31,982 bases of DNA from CALSPH01 sp041690035 (GTDB lineage Bacteria; Bacteroidota; Bacteroidia; NS11-12g; UBA955), in contig JBDNFC010000071.1 in the NCBI GenBank assembly GCA_041690035.1, forward strand, positions 1 to 31,982. Direction: 5' to 3'. Below the pieces are notes generated by a model. That model was not told the DNA's origin, searched no databases, and saw only the letters and a program-made list of their open reading frames with translations. The position numbers and the translations under genes were made by a program. Shown piece after piece: positions 7,491-16,091 of this stretch (positions are counted from its first letter, which is position 1; the number at the start of each line of letters is the position of its first letter).

Positions 7491-8730
7491 ATTTAGGTTT
7501 ACTAATTTGAAAAAAAAAGCAAAAAATCATTATTAAAATATAATATAATGGAAGATGAAGCCTATCTCCATACCAAAAAACCAAGCTGCTTGCAAGGCAA
7601 ACGTATCCAATTATCATAAAACAAATAGTCAACCAAATTAACAAATTTAATTCTCTAATTTTTTTTGTGATGAATAAAATAGCAAACCAAAGTAATAAAA
7701 AAGGAATTGAACCAATAAATATAAAATGCTGCCATTTACTTATAGTATAAACCCAATTTTTTGCCAATGAATGATTGCTAAACCCTTCCCAAAGTTCGTC
7801 TTTAAAATTTACATACATGGTTTTTAAAGTTGCATATCTATTTTTTGAAAACAATTGTTTATTCTTTTCATCATAAATACTGTCTCTAAAGGCATAAAAA
7901 TTTGATTGACCACTTATTTGACTGTCCAAAATGGCACTATTGGCAAAAAACTGAGGTTCATAATCGCTTGCATTCATATTTGGGTAATTTATAACTTTCA
8001 TATACAAATAGTGATGCAGTGCATGGTTTTTACTCAAACATACTTGATAAGTATTGTGGTGTTTTTTCATTAAGAACAAATGAGTACAAAAAAGAAGCAG
8101 AGATATGCCAAAATAAGGAAGTAAAAACATTTTTTTTCTCCAAAGACTGATGATTAAAATCAAAAAAGAAAGGTAATAAAAATTTACCCCAAGCGGCCTA
8201 ATTAATGCTGAAACAGCAAGCACAATAAAAATAAATCCAATATATTTGTCATTCTTATTCAATAACCATCTTAACAATAAATAAAGGCTCAATACCAATA
8301 GTAAACTATAGCTGGTTTCGGTGAGTAAATGATTTGTGGTTAAAATATTACTGATTGTTAACGAAGCAATAATGCAGGCCAATATAACAATTTTAGCATC
8401 AATTTTTAGCAACAGTAAAATGTGATAAAGTAATCTTAAAGTAATTAACCAAAACATTAATTGTAAAAGGGTGAAAATTATAATTGTCCCATTTTCTCCA
8501 AAAAAATGAATAAAGGGAGCTAAAAGCAAAGGATAACCTACTGCTCTAAACCATGGATAACTTCCATTAAGCAGTAATTTTGCACTTTCTACATAAGATT
8601 CTGCATCTGGAGTTTTGGCATTTATATCAAAACTTAATTGCAAATTACCACTGGTAAATTGCACAAAAACCCAAAGCAAAAGAAAAAATCCATAAAAAAC
8701 CGCATAAGATTTTTGCAATTTTTTAAACAT
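7483..8730 (-). CDS. GT-C-type membrane glycosyltransferase-like protein
   Basis: With the ATG at 8730, four bases after the upstream stop, the protein has 415 residues; a start at 8766 would lie inside the upstream gene. It has about ten to eleven hydrophobic helices and an acidic pair in the first large periplasmic loop (Pro-Asp-Ala-Glu-Ser-Tyr), resembling the catalytic Asp/Glu of PMT/ArnT-like GT-C enzymes that take sugars from polyprenyl phosphate. A large loop of about 90 residues follows around position 225-310, before the last helices. Sequence identity to a named family is not obvious, so the glycosyltransferase call leans on topology and on neighbouring genes. Confidence 0.65.
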   Translation of the reverse strand: MFKKLQKSYAVFYGFFLLLWVFVQFTSGNLQLSFDINAKTPDAESYVESAKLLLNGSYPWFRAVGYPLLLAPFIHFFGENGTIIIFTLLQLMFWLITLRLLYHILLLLKIDAKIVILACIIASLTISNILTTNHLLTETSYSLLLVLSLYLLLRWLLNKNDKYIGFIFIVLAVSALIRPLGVNFYYLSFLILIISLWRKKMFLLPYFGISLLLFCTHLFLMKKHHNTYQVCLSKNHALHHYLYMKVINYPNMNASDYEPQFFANSAILDSQISGQSNFYAFRDSIYDEKNKQLFSKNRYATLKTMYVNFKDELWEGFSNHSLAKNWVYTISKWQHFIFIGSIPFLLLWFAILFITKKIRELNLLIWLTICFMIIGYVCLASSLVFWYGDRLHLPLYYILIMIFCFFFQISKPKYE

Positions 8731-8734
8731 ACGG

Positions 8735-10171
8735 TTACCCAACAAACTTAATTTTACCTGCTGCAAAGCTGCACATTCTTAGTAATAGCAAACCATGTTT
8801 AAATCTACTTATATTGGTATCACCATAAGTACGCTCTTTATATCTAATAGGCAAATCCATTATTTTTAAGTTCAATTTATAAGCACCAAAGAGCAAATCA
8901 TAATCTCCAAAAGGATCAAATTCACCAAAAAAAGATCTGTTTTCTACCAACTTAATATAATCTTTTCTAAACATTACTTTAGTGCCGCAAAGAGTATCTT
9001 TTATTGGCTGCTCTAGCAACCAGCTAAATACTTTTGAGAAAAAATGATTGCCTAACATATTTAAAAAACGCATGGCCTTTTTATCCATCGGATACACTAG
9101 TCTGCAACCATTAATAAATTCTGCTTTGCCACTTGCTAGTGCATGATAAAACTTTGGCAATTCTTCTGGCTGCACGGTTAAATCTGCATCTAAAATCATT
9201 AAAATATCTCCGGTAGCAATACTGTAGCCTTTTCTTACTGCATCTCCTTTTCCTTTGCCAGGCTGTTGGCAAATTTTAATATCATAATCAGATTGATACT
9301 TCTCTGCCATGTCCTGAATTTTTGCCCAAGTATCATCGGTGCTATTTCCCTCAACAAATATCAATTCAATGTGTTTACCAAATTTTGGCAATCTATTGAT
9401 TGCTGCTTCTATATTTCCACTTTCATTTCTTGCAGGCACTACTACTGTAGTTGTATATAATTTATCGACATCAGTATTTACATTTTGCATAAGCCTAGCA
9501 TTTACATAATTGTGAATACAAAAAATATTAAATAACGGAAGTCTAGCTATATATTTATTCATCACCCAAGAAATAATGGGGATATTAATAGGTAATATCA
9601 TTCGTCTAGTGCTTCTAAAGCCCTCAAGACCTGCAAGGCTAAGCATATTTTTGATATCGCTATTGCTCAACCAATTTTGCTCGGGAGCTTTTTTCTTTAA
9701 GCCTATTAATTCGCCAAGTTTTAAGAATGGCTCCCACACTCGGCTATAATTGCTTATGATAATTTTTGTTTGCTGATGTGATACTTTTTTTATTTGTTCA
9801 AAAACAATCTGAACATCATCTAATAAACCAACCGTATTGGCTATTACTATTACATCAAATTTCTTTTCAATGCTAAAGTGATGTGCATCTTGACAAGAAA
9901 AATTTATTTGTGGATGATTTTTTTTTCCTAAAATGATTAATTCTTCACTAAAATCTATGCCGTATTTTTCTTTACCCTTTAATTTATTTAGGGCATCTCC
10001 ATTGCCGCAACCTATCTCTAAAACTGAATCCTGCTTATGAATATAAAAATTGCAATAATTAATAATATCGTTCCAATAATAGTTTCTAAAACTGCGGTAT
10101 TTTGCGATTTTCGGTGCAATACCATTAAAAAAATCCCGAATATTGAGCGCCCTTTCTGAGAGTTGAATCAT
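8735..10171 (-). CDS. Fused SAM methyltransferase and family 2 glycosyltransferase
   Basis: The 478-residue protein holds two enzymes. Residues 1 to about 225 form a class I methyltransferase with the SAM-binding motif Leu-Glu-Ile-Gly-Cys-Gly-Asn-Gly-Asp at 51-59. From about residue 238 a GT2 domain begins, with Val-Val-Pro-Ala-Arg-Asn-Glu at 244-250, Glu-Gly-Asn-Ser-Thr-Asp-Asp, and the metal-binding Asp-Ala-Asp at 328-330. The GT2 part is closest in pattern to dolichyl/polyprenyl-phosphate mannosyl- or glucosyl-transferases, giving a lipid-linked sugar that the next gene's GT-C protein could use. Such fusions are known in databases. It is the first gene of a three-gene operon. Confidence 0.87.
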   Translation of the reverse strand: MIQLSERALNIRDFFNGIAPKIAKYRSFRNYYWNDIINYCNFYIHKQDSVLEIGCGNGDALNKLKGKEKYGIDFSEELIILGKKNHPQINFSCQDAHHFSIEKKFDVIVIANTVGLLDDVQIVFEQIKKVSHQQTKIIISNYSRVWEPFLKLGELIGLKKKAPEQNWLSNSDIKNMLSLAGLEGFRSTRRMILPINIPIISWVMNKYIARLPLFNIFCIHNYVNARLMQNVNTDVDKLYTTTVVVPARNESGNIEAAINRLPKFGKHIELIFVEGNSTDDTWAKIQDMAEKYQSDYDIKICQQPGKGKGDAVRKGYSIATGDILMILDADLTVQPEELPKFYHALASGKAEFINGCRLVYPMDKKAMRFLNMLGNHFFSKVFSWLLEQPIKDTLCGTKVMFRKDYIKLVENRSFFGEFDPFGDYDLLFGAYKLNLKIMDLPIRYKERTYGDTNISRFKHGLLLLRMCSFAAGKIKFVG

Positions 10172-10197
10172 GAATGATTTATGAATGATTTAATTTG

Positions 10198-10205
10198 CAA
10201 ATATA
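10198..10205 (-). promoter_or_regulatory. -7 box of the glycan operon
   Basis: Minus-strand TATATTTG matches TAnnTTTG and lies 27 bases before the ATG at 10171. The -33 position has no good TTG. Between this box and the start codon, 11-base direct repeats (ATGAATGATTT type) occur around 10170-10192. Confidence 0.4.
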
Positions 10206-10289
10206 ATAAAATTGGCTTGATCAGATACACCTTTTTAAGACTTTATATTTTAGCTCAACAATGCTACATTTTATGCACTTAAAATATAT

Positions 10290-10297
10290 TATTTTTG
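10290..10297 (+). promoter_or_regulatory. -7 box of the AsmA-like gene
   Basis: TATTTTTG matches TAnnTTTG and lies 26 bases before the ATG at 10323. The -33 element is degenerate. It diverges from the glycan operon promoter about 90 bases away. Confidence 0.4.
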
Positions 10298-10322
10298 CAT
10301 AATATTTTAACCCCAAAAAAAA

Positions 10323-13181
10323 ATGAAAAAATTTCTAAAAATATCTGGCATTAGCATCTTTGTGATCCTGATAGCATTAATTATTGCCCCATTTTTCCTA
10401 AAAGGCAAGGTTATAAAAATTCTTAAAAAAGAAACCAATGAGCAATTAAATGCAAAAGTAGATTTTGATGAAAATATTAGCATCAGTTTGCTGCGTAGCT
10501 TTCCAAAGTTATCAGTAAGTATCAATAAATTGAGTGTGTTGGGTATTGGTAATTTTGACCTAGACACCCTTGTTTATCTGCCAAATGTGCGTATAAATCT
10601 AGATATTATGAATATAATAAAAGAAGAAAAAGTGAAAGTAAAAGGATTGTTCTTAGACCACCCATTTATCAATTTAAAGGTTACTAAAGATAACATCGCC
10701 AATTGGGATATTGCAAAAAAAGATACCCTTATACAAACCGATTCAAGCGCATCCTTTTCTTTTAGTTTAGAAAATGTGGTCATAGAAAACGGCAGATTTA
10801 TTTATGAAGATCTCACCATGCCCTATTATATTGAAGCAAAAGAGTTAAACCTAAAAGCAACAGGGGACATGGAGGCAGAAAATTTTACCCTAAAAGCAAA
10901 AATGGATGCAGAAAAACTAGATATGGCTTACGGTGGCATTAGTTTTTTAAATAATATAAAAACTGTAGTAAGTCTTGTATTAGATATGGATATGAAAAAT
11001 ATGCGTTTTGTTTTTAAAGAAGGCGTTGCTAAACTAAATGACTTAGATTTAAAATCTGATGGATTTGTACAAATTAATGAAAATGACATGGACTTTGACC
11101 TTAAATTTGTTTGCCCCCAAACTGATTTTAAAAATATTCTATCCTTAATTCCTGCCTTATATGCAAAAGATTTTAAAACTATAGATACTAAAGGCAACAT
11201 GAATTTTGATGGTTTTATGAAAGGTAAAATGACCGATAACACCTATCCAGCATTTGGATTTAATCTTGGTGTGGCAAATGGTTATTTTAAATACCCAAGT
11301 TTACCATCAGCCATTAGTGCTATATTTTTAAAATTGAATATTGACAACAAAGATGGAATGCCAGATCATACTGTTATTAATCTATCAAAATTTGCTGCAA
11401 ATGCGCTAAATGAGCCAATAGCGGCTAATTTATTGGTAAAGACACCAGTATCAGACCCTTATTTAAAAGGAAAATTAAAAGGTAAAATAAATTTAGCCAA
11501 CTTATCAAAAATTTATCCCGTAGGCAAAGATGAAGAATATATGGGAGAGATAGCTGCGGACTTAGCTTTTGAAACATTTATGAGCGCAATAGAATCAGCG
11601 CATTATGAAAAGGTAAAAACAGAGGGAGTATTGAATGCCAAAAATATGCGCATAAAAAATAGTGCTATTCCAGAACTTTTAAATATTGCAAATTTGGCAA
11701 TGAATTTTACTCCAAAAAATGTAAATGTTAGCGCATTTGAAGGAAGTATAGGAAAAAGTGATTTTAAGATATTGGGCAGTGTAAGTAATTTTATTCCATA
11801 TATTTTCGCTAATCAAACATTAAAAGGAAATATGGATATCAACTCAAACTATTTTAATGTAAATCCTTTTATGACAGATGCACTTGTGGATGAAAAAATA
11901 AATCCCAATGCTGCAGATACTGCAGCATTGCAACTAATTGATTTGCCTGGAAATATAGATTTTGATCTTAATGCAGATTTTAAACAATTGGTATATGACA
12001 ATTTACTCTTAGAGAATCTAAAAGGAAACATGCATTTGGCAGAAAAAAAACTACATTTTAATAATGTAACAAGTAATTTATTAGGAGGAACCCTCAATAT
12101 ATCAGAAGGCAGCTACGATGCTGCAAATCCAAAAAATCCATTTACTGGTTTAGATTTAAAAATGTCAAACTTTGACATAATGAAGAGTTTTGCCTACTTT
12201 GATTTTATTAAAAAACTTAGCCCTATTGCACAATATGTAAATGGGTTATTTTCATTAGATTTTAAAATGGGTACAAATCTAAACCATGATTTTTCGCCAA
12301 AGTATTCAACTTTTAATGGTGAAGGAAAGATAAGCATTAGCAACGCTGTAGTAAAAGGATTATCTAGTCTTAATAAAATTGGAGAACTTCTAAAGTTAGA
12401 AAAAATTAAGACATTAAATATCAAGGATATTGCAATAAAATTTAAGATTGAAAACGGAAATTTTGCACTGCTAGATTCTCTAATACTGCCAATATACAAA
12501 GGTGCTAAACTAAAACTCACAGGCAGCAGTACACTAGATAGGCAGATTAGCTACTTTGCAAGATTAGATATTCCAAGGGCTGATTTTGGAGAAGCCAATA
12601 CAGCACTAAATAACTTAATAAGTAAAACAAAAGCTAAAGGTATAAATATAGATATTACAGAAATAGTACCAATTGATGCACTAATAAAAGGTAGTTTTAC
12701 CAATCCAGAGGTTATTATTGATTTAAGAAGTGCAAAATCTGCTTTGGTAGATAATTTAAAAAATCAAATAAAAGATGAGGCTAATAAGAAACTAGATGAA
12801 GGAAAAGAACTGATAAATGCGAAAATTGATGCAGAAAAAGAACGGGCAAAACAAAGAGCATTAGATAGCATTGCAGCTGCAAAAGCAAAAGCAAAAGAAA
12901 AGGCAGACCAAATAATAGCAGATGCAGAAAACAGGGCCAATATCATTAGAGCAGATGTGCGAAAAAATGCAGCTGAAACAAAGGCTAAAGTATATGCAGA
13001 GGCAGATGCGCAAGTGGCAAAAGTGAATGGACCAATAGAAAAGGCATTGGCAAAAAAGGCAGCAGACAAGCTGAAAGCAGAGGCAGACAAAAAAGAACAA
13101 CAAACCAATTCAGAAGGAGATCGCAGGGCGGATGATATCATTAATAAAGCAAGAGAACAAGCGGCTAAGATAGAAAATTAG
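10323..13181 (+). CDS. AsmA family protein with charged coiled-coil tail
   Basis: A 952-residue protein with one N-terminal transmembrane helix (about 5-27) followed by a long stretch of alternating beta-strands, the AsmA/TamB-like repeating-beta-groove pattern. Family members span the periplasm and are thought to move phospholipids or help outer-membrane assembly. The region Asn-Trp-Asp-Ile near residue 127 and the repeated Gly-x-Leu/Phe-x-Leu-x-x strands are typical. From about residue 800 to the end the sequence becomes an Ala/Lys/Glu/Asp-rich helix with no Cys or Trp, predicted to be a coiled coil. The gene is monocistronic, flanked by divergent and convergent neighbours. Confidence 0.85.
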   Translation: MKKFLKISGISIFVILIALIIAPFFLKGKVIKILKKETNEQLNAKVDFDENISISLLRSFPKLSVSINKLSVLGIGNFDLDTLVYLPNVRINLDIMNIIKEEKVKVKGLFLDHPFINLKVTKDNIANWDIAKKDTLIQTDSSASFSFSLENVVIENGRFIYEDLTMPYYIEAKELNLKATGDMEAENFTLKAKMDAEKLDMAYGGISFLNNIKTVVSLVLDMDMKNMRFVFKEGVAKLNDLDLKSDGFVQINENDMDFDLKFVCPQTDFKNILSLIPALYAKDFKTIDTKGNMNFDGFMKGKMTDNTYPAFGFNLGVANGYFKYPSLPSAISAIFLKLNIDNKDGMPDHTVINLSKFAANALNEPIAANLLVKTPVSDPYLKGKLKGKINLANLSKIYPVGKDEEYMGEIAADLAFETFMSAIESAHYEKVKTEGVLNAKNMRIKNSAIPELLNIANLAMNFTPKNVNVSAFEGSIGKSDFKILGSVSNFIPYIFANQTLKGNMDINSNYFNVNPFMTDALVDEKINPNAADTAALQLIDLPGNIDFDLNADFKQLVYDNLLLENLKGNMHLAEKKLHFNNVTSNLLGGTLNISEGSYDAANPKNPFTGLDLKMSNFDIMKSFAYFDFIKKLSPIAQYVNGLFSLDFKMGTNLNHDFSPKYSTFNGEGKISISNAVVKGLSSLNKIGELLKLEKIKTLNIKDIAIKFKIENGNFALLDSLILPIYKGAKLKLTGSSTLDRQISYFARLDIPRADFGEANTALNNLISKTKAKGINIDITEIVPIDALIKGSFTNPEVIIDLRSAKSALVDNLKNQIKDEANKKLDEGKELINAKIDAEKERAKQRALDSIAAAKAKAKEKADQIIADAENRANIIRADVRKNAAETKAKVYAEADAQVAKVNGPIEKALAKKAADKLKAEADKKEQQTNSEGDRRADDIINKAREQAAKIEN

Positions 13182-13246
13182 CTGTGTTTTTATTTAGAAA
13201 ATAGTTGTAGTTACAATTTAGATTTAAATAAATAAGAGGGTGTATA

Positions 13247-13747
13247 CTAAGAAACGATAACTTTTCTTCGCTCCAAAAAATTACCATTGTTGCCTACAAC
13301 CCAAATAATATAAACACCTATACTAAATTTAGATGCTTCAAAAATTAAATCTATCCTATTTGCACCATTTATTGCACGATAAACATGTAATAAACCATAT
13401 ACATCCCAAATATAAATCTGAAAATTTTGGGATGTATTGTTGGCAGCCTGAATAGCCAAATTTAGTGGTGCACTTTGCGTAAACACTGTAGGGTAAACAT
13501 CTATTGCAAAAGGCACATTGTTGCAAATACCATTTGTATAAAATTGAACGGTATGGACACCAAATGCGTCACATTCATTTCTATAAGTAACAGAATCACA
13601 GCCACATACAGGCACAAAACGTGCACTAGGACATTGAAATCCAAAATTAGGCACATCAGATAATTTGCACTGAAAAGGAAATTGGGCAAAACATAACTTA
13701 CTAAGCGTTAAGAAGAAAATTAAAACCAGTATTTTATTTTTGTTCAT
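13247..13747 (-). CDS. Secreted Kazal-type protease inhibitor with T9SS sorting domain
   Basis: The ATG at 13747 gives 166 residues; a TTG six bases earlier is less likely. A signal peptide of about 21 residues (ending Cys-Phe-Ala-Gln) leads to a single Kazal domain containing Pro-Val-Cys-Gly-Cys-Asp-Ser-Val-Thr-Tyr-Arg-Asn-Glu-Cys, the common bacterial form of the motif. The last 85 residues look like a type A T9SS C-terminal domain: Val-Tyr-Pro near the start, a central Ile-Tyr-Ile-Trp-Asp-Val-Tyr-Gly strand, and Gly-Val-Tyr-Ile before the last strand. It would be exported and attached to the cell surface, blocking serine proteases. It overlaps the end of serS by 14 bases. Confidence 0.8.
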   Translation of the reverse strand: MNKNKILVLIFFLTLSKLCFAQFPFQCKLSDVPNFGFQCPSARFVPVCGCDSVTYRNECDAFGVHTVQFYTNGICNNVPFAIDVYPTVFTQSAPLNLAIQAANNTSQNFQIYIWDVYGLLHVYRAINGANRIDLIFEASKFSIGVYIIWVVGNNGNFLERRKVIVS

Positions 13748-15023
13748 AGACAATACTTTCTTTACCGAAATATGACTGCAAGGCTTTAGGTATCATTATC
13801 CGGCCATCTGCTTGCTGATTATTTTCTATTAAGGCAGCTACAATTCTTGGTAGAGCCAATGCAGAACCATTAAGCGTGTGTACAAATTCATTTTTACCTG
13901 TGGCAGGATTTTTAAAACGGCATTTTAGCCTATTGGCCTGGTAAGTTTCAAAACAAGATGTACTGCTAACTTCTAACCATTTTTCTTGTGCTGCGCTCCA
14001 AACTTCAAAATCGTATGTCATAGCGCTCGTAAAACCCATATCACCTCCGCAAAGCAATAAAATCCTATAGGGCAACTCTAATTTTTCTAAAAGCATTTTT
14101 ACATGATTTACCATTTCCTCTAGCGCTTGATATGATTTTTCAGGATGTGTTATTTGCACTATTTCTACTTTATCAAACTGATGTAATCTATTTAATCCAC
14201 GCACATCTTTTCCATAAGAGCCTGCCTCTCTTCTAAAACAAGGTGTATATCCTACCCTTTTTTGTGGCAAGCTGGTTTCTTGCAAAATAGTATCTCTAAA
14301 AATATTGGTAATAGGCACTTCTGCCGTAGGAATCAAATAAAATTTATCTTCATTGGCATAATACATTTGCCCCTCCTTATCTGGTAATTGACCAGTTGCA
14401 TAGGCACTTTCTTGATTTACCAGAATTGGTACTTGCACCTCTAAATATCCTGCACTTGCAGCCTCATCTAAGAAAAAATTAATTAATGCCCTTTGCAGTT
14501 TTGCTCCATCACCCAAATAAATTGGAAAACCTGCTCCTGTTATTTTTACCCCTAGCTCAAAATCTATGATACCCGCCTTTTGCACAATATCCCAATGAGG
14601 TTCATTGCTATGGCTTAAATCAGGTATTGTACCAAAACTATACACTATTTTATTGTCAGCAGGACTTTTTCCCTCAGGCACACTTATATGAGGGGCATTG
14701 GGCACATCATTTAGCATGGTTAAAAGCTGTGTTTCTATTTGCTTTAACTTTGATTGTTCATCTTGTTGTAAAAATTTTAGCTTATCAACCTCTTCTTTTT
14801 TCAGTATCGCTTCACTCTGTTTTCCTTCTTTAAACAAGCCACCTATTTGCACTGCTAAATTATTTAGCTTTGCCAATAACTCATCATTGGCTATTTGATG
14901 TTGCTTTCGTTCATCCTCTTTGTCAATAATATTTGCCACAATTTCTTGACCATTGAGGCCTCTTTTTATCAATCGTTCAGCTATATCTTTGCCATTTATT
15001 CTTAAATTTGCTATTTGCAACAT
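13734..15023 (-). CDS. serS: Serine--tRNA ligase
   Basis: A 429-residue class II aminoacyl-tRNA synthetase of normal length. The N-terminal long coiled-coil arm (about residues 28-105), which grips the long variable arm of tRNA-Ser, is followed by the catalytic core. Motif 2 appears as Phe-Arg-Arg-Glu-Ala-Gly-Ser-Tyr-Gly-Lys-Asp and motif 3 as Asn-Gly-Ser-Ala-Leu-Ala-Leu-Pro-Arg. The serine-binding Thr-Ala-Glu-Val-Pro segment is present. It charges tRNA-Ser with serine in the cytoplasm. The end of the gene overlaps the Kazal-domain gene, so the two are probably co-transcribed; the functional link is unclear. Confidence 0.97.
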   Translation of the reverse strand: MLQIANLRINGKDIAERLIKRGLNGQEIVANIIDKEDERKQHQIANDELLAKLNNLAVQIGGLFKEGKQSEAILKKEEVDKLKFLQQDEQSKLKQIETQLLTMLNDVPNAPHISVPEGKSPADNKIVYSFGTIPDLSHSNEPHWDIVQKAGIIDFELGVKITGAGFPIYLGDGAKLQRALINFFLDEAASAGYLEVQVPILVNQESAYATGQLPDKEGQMYYANEDKFYLIPTAEVPITNIFRDTILQETSLPQKRVGYTPCFRREAGSYGKDVRGLNRLHQFDKVEIVQITHPEKSYQALEEMVNHVKMLLEKLELPYRILLLCGGDMGFTSAMTYDFEVWSAAQEKWLEVSSTSCFETYQANRLKCRFKNPATGKNEFVHTLNGSALALPRIVAALIENNQQADGRIMIPKALQSYFGKESIVYEQK

Positions 15024-15333
15024 TCAGTTTTTTAAAATTAGTAATTACTGCTGCAAAGTTGCAACAAAAGTTATAGCAAAAAAACAGTTCCAATACTTTT
15101 TTTCAAAATTAGCTTTAACCTTTACTAAATTTGCGATTTTAAAGTATAAGGAAAAAAATTAAAGCTAGTAAAAAAGACGGATTAAAATCCTTTTTAATTA
15201 ATAAGCCTTTTTATCTTTAAATCAACTTTCTTAAAATTCTTCTTTGTTCTTTAGATTTAACTTCATTACAAATAAGACAATTCATTATTTGAAAATTTCG
15301 ACTTACAAAGTTATTAGCTTTGCAAGGATATTT
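15024..15333. other. Intergenic region between serS and kdsB with plus-strand promoter-like boxes
   Basis: This 310-base gap lies between two minus-strand genes. I see no coding sequence. It holds two plus-strand TAnnTTTG boxes, at 15126-15133 (TAAATTTG) and 15315-15322 (TAGCTTTG), the latter with TTTG at 15288-15291. A short hairpin (GGAT, 4-base loop, ATCC) followed by five T lies at 15179-15195. The serS promoter probably also lies at the right of the serS start, with a minus-strand AACTTTG box near 15053-15059. See findings. Confidence 0.4.
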
Positions 15334-16080
15334 TTATTGAGGTGATTTATATAAATTATTTAAACTCGATAAATACTTGGTTACTTTTTCTATATCTTCG
15401 GGTACATCAACCGAAGGACTCTCAAAATTAGTTTCAACACACCTTATTTTATACCCATTTTCTAACCACCTCAACTGTTCTAACTGCTCAATTTGCTCCA
15501 AATTACCCATTGGCAAATTAGTTAATTTTATTAAAGTAGCATTGCAAAAACCATAAATACCAATATGCTTATAATATATGGCCTTGTGTGCTTTTTCAAA
15601 AGGAATTTTTGCCCTACTAAAGTAGCGTGCATTGCCAATACTATCGCACACCACCTTTACAATATTAGGGTTTTCTGCCTGAGTGCTATTGATAAATTTT
15701 TTAAGTGTTACAATTTTACTGCCCCTTTTCAATTCTTTTAATACTGCATTGATTTGATCAGGGGATATGCAAGGTTCATCGCCTTGCACATTTATAATAT
15801 ATTCATAAGCTGGAAATTTAAGGGCAATTTCTGCGACCCTATCGGTACCCGAAATGTGGGTTAAACTTGTCAATGCTACTTTAGCACCAAATTGCAGTGC
15901 GGCATCTTCAATACTTTGATGATCTGTGGCAATAATAACATCGGCATCTTTCACCTTGCAACACTGCTCATAAACCCATTGCACCATAGGCTTGCCATTA
16001 ATAAGGGCCAAAGGTTTCGCATAAAATCGTGTACTTGCTAATCTAGCAGGAATAACCAAGAGCACTTTTTTATTTTTCAA
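15334..16080 (-). CDS. kdsB: 3-deoxy-manno-octulosonate cytidylyltransferase
   Basis: Starting at the TTG at 16080 gives 248 residues, the usual KdsB length, and places the start 12 bases after the upstream stop; an earlier TTG at 16116 would add 12 residues overlapping the upstream gene. The protein opens with the nucleotidyltransferase motif Val-Ile-Pro-Ala-Arg-Leu-Ala-Ser-Thr-Arg, followed by Gly-Lys-Pro-Met, Ser-Gly-Thr-Asp-Arg, Asn-Val-Gln-Gly-Asp-Glu-Pro and Leu-Glu-Gln-Leu-Arg near the end. It makes CMP-KDO from CTP and KDO for lipopolysaccharide core assembly. The usual Pro after Arg-Phe is Tyr here, a mild change. Confidence 0.95.
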   Translation of the reverse strand: MKNKKVLLVIPARLASTRFYAKPLALINGKPMVQWVYEQCCKVKDADVIIATDHQSIEDAALQFGAKVALTSLTHISGTDRVAEIALKFPAYEYIINVQGDEPCISPDQINAVLKELKRGSKIVTLKKFINSTQAENPNIVKVVCDSIGNARYFSRAKIPFEKAHKAIYYKHIGIYGFCNATLIKLTNLPMGNLEQIEQLEQLRWLENGYKIRCVETNFESPSVDVPEDIEKVTKYLSSLNNLYKSPQ

Positions 16081-16091
16081 TAAACAAAAAA

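Noticed and set aside
10170..10192. Direct repeat of ATGAATGATTT before the glycan operon as an operator
   Set aside because: Only two copies, overlapping the start codon region, A/T-rich; chance duplication is enough to explain it.
12764..13141. 125-codon open frame on the minus strand, Ala/Ser-rich
   Set aside because: It is the antisense of the Ala/Lys-rich coiled coil of the AsmA-like gene; repetitive GCA codons keep the reverse frame open. No promoter or family similarity.
14627..15162. Several plus-strand frames near the serS start
   Set aside because: They are antisense to serS or run into its promoter region; low-complexity translations with no domain.
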